Shown here: piece after piece, positions 52,999 to 57,562 of the stretch | Numbering within the stretch: the stretch's first letter is position 1 | Layout: each line of letters starts with the position of its first letter | Source: Anaerolineales bacterium | Lineage (GTDB): Bacteria; Chloroflexota; Anaerolineae; Anaerolineales; RBG-16-64-43 | Direction of reading: 5' to 3' | Assembly: GCA_016928575.1 (NCBI GenBank) | Contig: JAFGKK010000024.1 | Span: 1-57,562, forward strand | Length of the DNA stretch: 57,562 nucleotides | Notes under the pieces: generated by a model | What the model was told of the DNA's origin: nothing | Databases searched by the model: none | Seen by the model: the letters and a program-made list of their open reading frames with translations, nothing else | Program-made: the position numbers and the translations under genes

Positions 52999-54144
52999 CT
53001 ACCTCGTACACCCGTCGATCTCCGCCGAGTTGCATAGCGTCGAGATCAGGATATAGACGGTAAATTTGCTGCCTTCTTTCTCATATCCATGGCCCGGATA
53101 AATATGGGTATTGGCATTCATCCAATTCGGCTCCAACCTTTGTCCGTTGTAATACTTCGCCGGGTTTACCATCACACTCACTCCGACATACCACACCCCG
53201 GGAAGGTCCATCGGCGCATTGAGCAGATCCAACCGCAGGTAGGTTATTCCCGGTGCGTCCAAGTCGGCGTTGAAAAATCCTGTCCCGGGAGTCATCTGAC
53301 TCAGGTTGGTCGCCGTCTGACAGCGCGCATTCTTCATCCCCGGCCGCTCGATCAGACACGCGCCCTCCAGCGTCGTCCAACCTTGGGTGTACCAGTTGAT
53401 AAACTCGCCGTACAGCGCCAGCACCCGCTTCCCCGCCCCCTCCACCGGATCCTGAGCCCTCACCAATGCATGGGTGGGGATATCTTCCGGACGCGGATCG
53501 CCCTTCAGGAATTCGAACCCGGGATTTGCCGCGATCAGCGCGTCGATCTGCTCCTCGGTATAAATAAAATCTTCGCCGACTGTTGTGTACCCTTCCGGCG
53601 TCCAGGTCCCCAACGACCACTCCTCCGGAAACATGTAGCGAAGGGGATATTCTTTCACCGCCAAATAATCGATATTCCAACCAAGCCAATCTAATGTTTC
53701 TTCCGATGGTTCCAGCCAGACCTTCAACGAATTACCGATGATTGTCCGACGGACCGGCTCGCCTTTCACCTCCACGCATTTTCTGACCTTCGTCAGGAAA
53801 TAATGCGGCGGGCAATCGTCATCGTATCCCCTCCGGGTTCTATCCTCGACGCACTCCTCCACCTCGACCGGCGCCCAGTACGTGACCGTCATCGGCAGGG
53901 ATGCAATTTCCACCGTAATGCTCACACCCGTTTGCTCCTCCATGTCCTGCCCGATGACAATCGGGTATTCCGGGGTCGTCTTTTTCGCCAGTGTGATTTC
54001 AAAGCCAAACTCTTCTTTATCCGGAAAAGTAACTTTCACCGGATACCCCTCACACGGGTCTGCCGCCTGCGCCCGTGCCGGTGCGGTTTTCATCAACGCA
54101 ATAAAAAACAAACCCGTCAGCAGAGACCATTTGTTTATTTTCAT
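52999..54144 (-). CDS. secreted eight-cysteine protein A, copy 2 (unknown)
   Basis: A 381-residue protein with a Sec signal peptide (KWSLLTGLFFIALMKTAPARA, then QAADP). I do not recognise the family. It shares most of its length with the protein encoded at 55433. Eight cysteines are conserved between the two (CE.YP, ECVED, DDCPP, RKCVEV, a CL pair partner, CQTA, TLCNSAE, DGC), so four disulfides are likely. Other shared strings are EYPIVIGQDMEE, SLPMTVTYWAPVEV, ANPGFEFLKGDPR, EDIPT, NPAKYY and SKFTVYILISTLCNSAE. The gene follows lipoprotein B copy 2 after 24 bases on the minus strand. Extracellular role unknown. Confidence 0.8.
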   Translation of the reverse strand: MKINKWSLLTGLFFIALMKTAPARAQAADPCEGYPVKVTFPDKEEFGFEITLAKKTTPEYPIVIGQDMEEQTGVSITVEIASLPMTVTYWAPVEVEECVEDRTRRGYDDDCPPHYFLTKVRKCVEVKGEPVRRTIIGNSLKVWLEPSEETLDWLGWNIDYLAVKEYPLRYMFPEEWSLGTWTPEGYTTVGEDFIYTEEQIDALIAANPGFEFLKGDPRPEDIPTHALVRAQDPVEGAGKRVLALYGEFINWYTQGWTTLEGACLIERPGMKNARCQTATNLSQMTPGTGFFNADLDAPGITYLRLDLLNAPMDLPGVWYVGVSVMVNPAKYYNGQRLEPNWMNANTHIYPGHGYEKEGSKFTVYILISTLCNSAEIDGCTR

Positions 54145-54168
54145 TTCGCACCTAAGAATTGAATGTCA

Positions 54169-55212
54169 CTACAACTCTTTGCTACAAAACGTGTAATCGG
54201 ATATCTCGTTGAATATCCTAACTCGTGCTACTCGCCCAAGCTCCTCTTCGCCCAGATACGCATACGATTCCCAAATTTGGTTTTCGATATCCGGAGTCTC
54301 CCACCATTGATATTCGGCCATTGGCGTTTTTCCCGCAAAAGAAGGATGTTCAATACCAATTCCATAATACTGGTTTTCACCGGTGGCGTATCTTAGTTTT
54401 TCATATAATACATTAATTATTTTCCCTTCGATATCATACAGGATTATCCACGAAGGAAATGTGTAAAATGGTTGATATTCAACACCGGGAGGGATGTTTT
54501 TGCTGTCGAAGCGTATCGCCATAATGGATCCGCGGATTTCGTACTTCACCTTTTCCGGCAGCGGATGGTACCCCTCATAGATCGTCGGCGAGTATCCACG
54601 CCAAGATAATTTTTCGTATATCTCATCCCAGCGCAAGTAAAAGGCTTCGTAATTGTTTATCCGATACCCCAAATGCGGCGGCGGAGTGTCCAATTCCCCC
54701 CATTCCCCCGGACAATTCGATTGACCGCCGCTGCAATAATTGGAAAGGTCAAATGCGATCACCCCAACCTCTCCCGGATATAGGACGCAATTCATCCTCT
54801 TATCGTCTGAGCCGGGTTTGACATAAACGTCTTCCAAAATATGAAAGTAATATCCTCTGGATTCCCACCATCCTTCCACCCCAAGCCGCAGCGCCCACTC
54901 CATTCCCGGAAAGATCATCGCCTCGCTGGTATTATTACGCATCTCGGCCATGAATATCGTCCCCAGCGGGCCCTCGGCGAAGGTCACGTTCAGCAGTTCC
55001 AGGTCCGGCGCCGGGCCCGGGCTGGCCGTCACCACCGGCTCGACGGTCGGGATCTCCATCGCGGTCGGGGTCGGCGTGGGCACCCCCGTCGGCGTCCTGC
55101 TCGGCCGGGGCGTGTTCGTCGCCGCGGCGGACGGATTTGCCGGCCCAGCCGAGCAGGCGGCGGTTGCCGCCAGAAGAATGCACACGATGCTGAGGACGCC
55201 CTTCTTGTTCAT
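54169..55212 (-). CDS. lipoprotein B, copy 2, with two FxLYD-like segments (unknown)
   Basis: A 347-residue lipoprotein. The lipobox is TAAC with Cys20, followed by a Thr/Pro linker (TNTPRPSRTPTGVPTPTPTA). The mature domain begins PDLELLNVTFAEGPLGTIFMAEMRNNTSEAMIF and later has YEIRGSIMAIRFDSKNIPPG then SWIILYDIEGKIINVLYEKL. The x-G-x-M/I-R-N-N-T and L-Y-D-x-G-K-I pieces resemble FxLYD beta-sandwich domains, but weakly. ATG 55212 is preferred to GTG 55218 because GGGAG lies five bases upstream. It precedes protein A copy 2 in the same operon and is paralogous to the gene at 56585. Confidence 0.78.
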   Translation of the reverse strand: MNKKGVLSIVCILLAATAACSAGPANPSAAATNTPRPSRTPTGVPTPTPTAMEIPTVEPVVTASPGPAPDLELLNVTFAEGPLGTIFMAEMRNNTSEAMIFPGMEWALRLGVEGWWESRGYYFHILEDVYVKPGSDDKRMNCVLYPGEVGVIAFDLSNYCSGGQSNCPGEWGELDTPPPHLGYRINNYEAFYLRWDEIYEKLSWRGYSPTIYEGYHPLPEKVKYEIRGSIMAIRFDSKNIPPGVEYQPFYTFPSWIILYDIEGKIINVLYEKLRYATGENQYYGIGIEHPSFAGKTPMAEYQWWETPDIENQIWESYAYLGEEELGRVARVRIFNEISDYTFCSKEL

Positions 55213-55218
55213 TATCAC

Positions 55219-55432
55219 TCCCAGTAGCTATCCGTCCCAGCTTTTTCTCGCTTGATCCATCACACTCCCCCCTGGGCTCCTCCAATTTCTGAGTGCGGTT
55301 TCAATTCCCCCATCCCCGAAGGGATGGGGGGAAGTGCGCTTGGGGGGTGGAGGGAAAGTGGTGTACCATATCGGTATATCTATGTGTCATAAGACCGAGG
55401 CGGTCTTAAAGACCGCCTCGGTCTTTTCATTT
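55219..55432. other. spacer between the two modules, with two hairpins
   Basis: CCCCCATCCC / GGGATGGGGG at 55307-55330 (four-base loop), then the perfect palindrome at 55391-55425. Neither has a strong T run on the minus strand. The spacer should hold the promoter of the copy 2 module; no clear hexamer pair is seen. Confidence 0.45.
55391..55425. terminator. 17-bp perfect palindrome (CCGAGGCGG core)
   Basis: AAGACCGAGGCGGTCTT and its exact reverse complement, one base apart, eight bases below the stop of protein A copy 1 on the minus strand. It probably ends transcription of the copy 1 module. On the plus strand it is followed by TTCATTTT. Confidence 0.65.
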
Positions 55433-56572
55433 TCACATCGTGCATCCGTCGACCTCCGCCGAGTTGCAGAGGGTGGAGATCAGAATGTAGACGGTAAATT
55501 TGCTATTATCTTTCCTATATCCATTGCCCGTGTCCATATGCAGGTTCGCGGGGGATGGTTCCGTCCTGGTTTCATGATAGTACTTCGCCGGATTTACTTT
55601 GACGCTTACCCCGATGAACCACTCCCCGGGCAGATCCATCGGGACCTGACGCAGATCCAGCCGAATGTAAGTAATACCCTCCGCGTTCAGGTCGGCATTA
55701 AACAACTCCGTCTCCGGCGTCGTCATGCTCAGGTTGGTCGCCGTCTGGCAATAGCCGTCCGTTATTCTGTTGTCCACCAGGCACGGTCCGTCCGCCGTCG
55801 TCGGCGCCCCGGTGTACCAATTGGTGAATTCTCCATAGAGCGCCAGCACCCGCTGCGCCCGCGCCGCGTCCGTCGTGGGGTCCTGCACCCTCGTCAGCGC
55901 ATAGGTCGGGATGTCCTCCGCGCGCGGATCGCCCTTCAGAAACTCGAATCCGGGATTTTGCGCGATGATCGCGTCGATTTGCGCCTCGGTGAACATGAAA
56001 TCGCTGCCGACCGTCGTAAAGCCCTCCGGAGTCCAGGTCCCCAGCGCCCACTTCTCCGGAAACACGTAGCGCAGAGGGTAATGATTATCATCATCCGTAC
56101 TCCATCCAAGCCACTTACGCGTAACCTCCGCAGGCTCCAGCCACACCTGCAACGAAGCTCCGATGATCGTCCGGCGCACCGGCTCGTCTTTCACCTCCAC
56201 GCATTTTCTGACCTTCGTCATGAAATACTGCGGCGGGCAATCGTCATCGTACCCTTTCCGGTTTTTATCCTCGACGCATTCCATCACCTCGACCGGCGCC
56301 CAATACGTGACCGTCATCGGCAGGGATGAGACTTCCACGGTCAGGTCCACCCCCGTCTTCTCCTCCATGTCCTGCCCGATGACGATCGGATATTCCGGGG
56401 AGATCTTCTTCGCACCGGTAACCGCGAAACCATATTGTTGCTCGTCGCCGGGAAATTTGACAGCAACAGGGTATTCTTCGCACGTAATGTCTTCCTCTGC
56501 GTACACAATCACAGGCTTCAGCGCCGCAATGGAGAGGAGGACAATCCACAGGCACGATTTCATCTTTTTCAT
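55433..56572 (-). CDS. secreted eight-cysteine protein A, copy 1 (unknown)
   Basis: A 379-residue paralog of the protein at 52999, with a Sec signal (CLWIVLLSIAALKPVIVYA, then EEDIT). The same eight cysteines and the same motif order are kept. The regions between (for example after the RKCVEV and EFLKGDPR strings) differ moderately, as expected for an older duplication. It lies 12 bases after lipoprotein B copy 1 and is surely co-transcribed with it. ATG 56572 or the ATG three codons later could start it. Function unknown; secretion and disulfides suggest a stable extracellular or surface protein. Confidence 0.8.
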   Translation of the reverse strand: MKKMKSCLWIVLLSIAALKPVIVYAEEDITCEEYPVAVKFPGDEQQYGFAVTGAKKISPEYPIVIGQDMEEKTGVDLTVEVSSLPMTVTYWAPVEVMECVEDKNRKGYDDDCPPQYFMTKVRKCVEVKDEPVRRTIIGASLQVWLEPAEVTRKWLGWSTDDDNHYPLRYVFPEKWALGTWTPEGFTTVGSDFMFTEAQIDAIIAQNPGFEFLKGDPRAEDIPTYALTRVQDPTTDAARAQRVLALYGEFTNWYTGAPTTADGPCLVDNRITDGYCQTATNLSMTTPETELFNADLNAEGITYIRLDLRQVPMDLPGEWFIGVSVKVNPAKYYHETRTEPSPANLHMDTGNGYRKDNSKFTVYILISTLCNSAEVDGCTM

Positions 56573-56584
56573 ATCGCATCCCCC

Positions 56585-57562
56585 TCAGCCGTGTTGACTT
56601 TGCAGGTCTTTATAACAAAAATTGAAATCCGCCAACTCGTTGAACACCCTGATGCGGGAGATCCTCCCCCAATCCGCTTCGGACAAGTCCGCCATCGGTT
56701 CCCACCACTGGTTGTCGATCGTCGGTGTTTCCCATGGCATTTGTATCTCCGCGCCTCCGATTCCGTAGATGTGAATTTTTCCGGCGAATCTGGATGTCTT
56801 TTCAAACCGTAGATCCGTACGTAAGATGTTTATGATTTTCCCCGCCTCATCATAAAGGATTATCCACGATGGATCGAGATAAGCGGTTCGCAGATCCGGA
56901 AGCGCGATTTCCAAATCGTAGTTTATCACCATATTTTCACCCCGGATTTCATACTCCAGGTTCTCCGCCGGCGGGTGGTACCCCGGGTGGATCTCCGGCG
57001 AATACTTATAACCCTTTCTTACTCCTACTTCATATATATACTCCCAGCTTCGGTAGAAGGCTTCATAACTTATCAGCCGCATGCCGAGCTGGGGGGGAGG
57101 ACCGGATAATTCCTCGCTTTCAACTTTACAAATATTTCTATCCGAACACTCTAAGGAAATGCTAAACATCGCCACGCCCGTTTCTCCCGGATAGAGCAGA
57201 CAATTCATCCTATCCGCCTGTATCTCGGGTTTTAAATACACATCATATTGATGATGATAATAAGGATAATATCCGCCACCCACCCATTTCTCCAATCTCA
57301 GATGCAGCGCGTCTTCCCGCCCCGGGAAGATCATCGCCTCGGCTGTGTTGTTGCGCATCTCCCCCATGAAGATCGTTCCACTCGGACCTTCGGCGAAGGT
57401 TACGTTCAGCAGTTCCAAGTCCGGCGCCGGGCCCGGGCTGGCCGTCACCACCGGCTCGACGGTCGGGATCTCCGTCGCGGTCGCGGTCAGGGTCGGCACC
57501 CCCGTCGGCGTCCTGCTCGGCCGGGGCGTGTTCGTCGCCGCGGCGGACGGATTTGCCGGCCC
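56585..57562 (-). CDS. lipoprotein B, copy 1, 5' end outside window
   Basis: The reading frame is open to the right edge, so the signal peptide and start lie outside. The visible 325 residues begin GPANPSAAATNTPRPSRTPTG, almost the same as copy 2, followed by the Thr/Pro linker, PDLELLNVTFAEGPSGTIFMGEMRNNTAEAMIF, then a diverged middle and SWIILYDEAGKIINILRTDL. It ends 12 bases before protein A copy 1. The first part is nearly identical in DNA to copy 2 while the rest has drifted. Confidence 0.8.
   Translation of the reverse strand, partial: GPANPSAAATNTPRPSRTPTGVPTLTATATEIPTVEPVVTASPGPAPDLELLNVTFAEGPSGTIFMGEMRNNTAEAMIFPGREDALHLRLEKWVGGGYYPYYHHQYDVYLKPEIQADRMNCLLYPGETGVAMFSISLECSDRNICKVESEELSGPPPQLGMRLISYEAFYRSWEYIYEVGVRKGYKYSPEIHPGYHPPAENLEYEIRGENMVINYDLEIALPDLRTAYLDPSWIILYDEAGKIINILRTDLRFEKTSRFAGKIHIYGIGGAEIQMPWETPTIDNQWWEPMADLSEADWGRISRIRVFNELADFNFCYKDLQSQHG

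Noticed and set aside
53505-53530. tRNA-like GGGTTCGAATTC string on the minus strand
   Set aside because: It encodes part of the conserved NPGFEFLKGD region of protein A and there is no cloverleaf around it.

Overview
The window is GC-rich, densely coded DNA of the kind expected from a bacterial chromosome. It holds no rRNA, tRNA, CRISPR array, insertion sequence or phage gene that I can support. The likely source is an anaerobic Chloroflexota bacterium, probably Anaerolineae-like. This rests on several exported lipoproteins whose lipobox is followed by long Thr/Pro-rich linkers, on the oxygen-sensitive indolepyruvate:ferredoxin oxidoreductase, and on many short palindromic intergenic repeats. 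The assignment is an inference, not a proof.

Left part (1-11 kb): a HerA-like ATPase cut by the window edge; a polytopic membrane protein; a DinB-like gene broken by an in-frame stop; an MFS transporter with an odd start; a two-gene ABC exporter; an isochorismatase-family hydrolase; a GT1-type glycosyltransferase broken by a frameshift; and a short-chain dehydrogenase.

Metabolic core (11.4-25.2 kb): a PLP aminotransferase, then a promoter and long leader, then a branched-chain-type amino acid ABC transporter (livJHMGF). These are followed on the same strand by a CBS-ACT protein, an arylacetate-CoA ligase, a hotdog thioesterase, indolepyruvate oxidoreductase subunits A and B, a second arylacetate-CoA ligase and a tandem-ACT protein. 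Together they read as an amino acid, probably aromatic, uptake and degradation unit: transport, transamination to the aryl-pyruvate, oxidative decarboxylation to aryl-acetyl-CoA, and CoA-ester handling.

Middle (25.3-38.6 kb): an F420/flavin-type split-barrel protein, a lipoprotein, a second glycosyltransferase, a ceramidase-like membrane hydrolase, an SGNH-like lipoprotein with Cys in place of the usual Ser, an ABC exporter with an NBD insertion, an SH3-domain lipoprotein, a zinc-ribbon beta-propeller protein, a GNAT, a nitroreductase-like protein, and an ECF sigma factor overlapping a membrane-anchored DUF4367-like gene.

Right part (38.6-57.6 kb): two tandem CAP-domain lipoproteins sharing a 52-nt upstream element that looks like an ECF promoter; housekeeping and detoxification genes (DinB, Bcp, VOC, GNAT, methyltransferase, MsrA); a large lytic transglycosylase lipoprotein; a probable adenosine kinase next to adenosylhomocysteinase; a GT-C type membrane protein; and at the right edge a tandem duplication of a two-gene module (lipoprotein B plus secreted eight-cysteine protein A) whose function I do not recognise. 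That duplicated module and the ECF sigma/CAP circuit are the best candidates for undescribed biology here.
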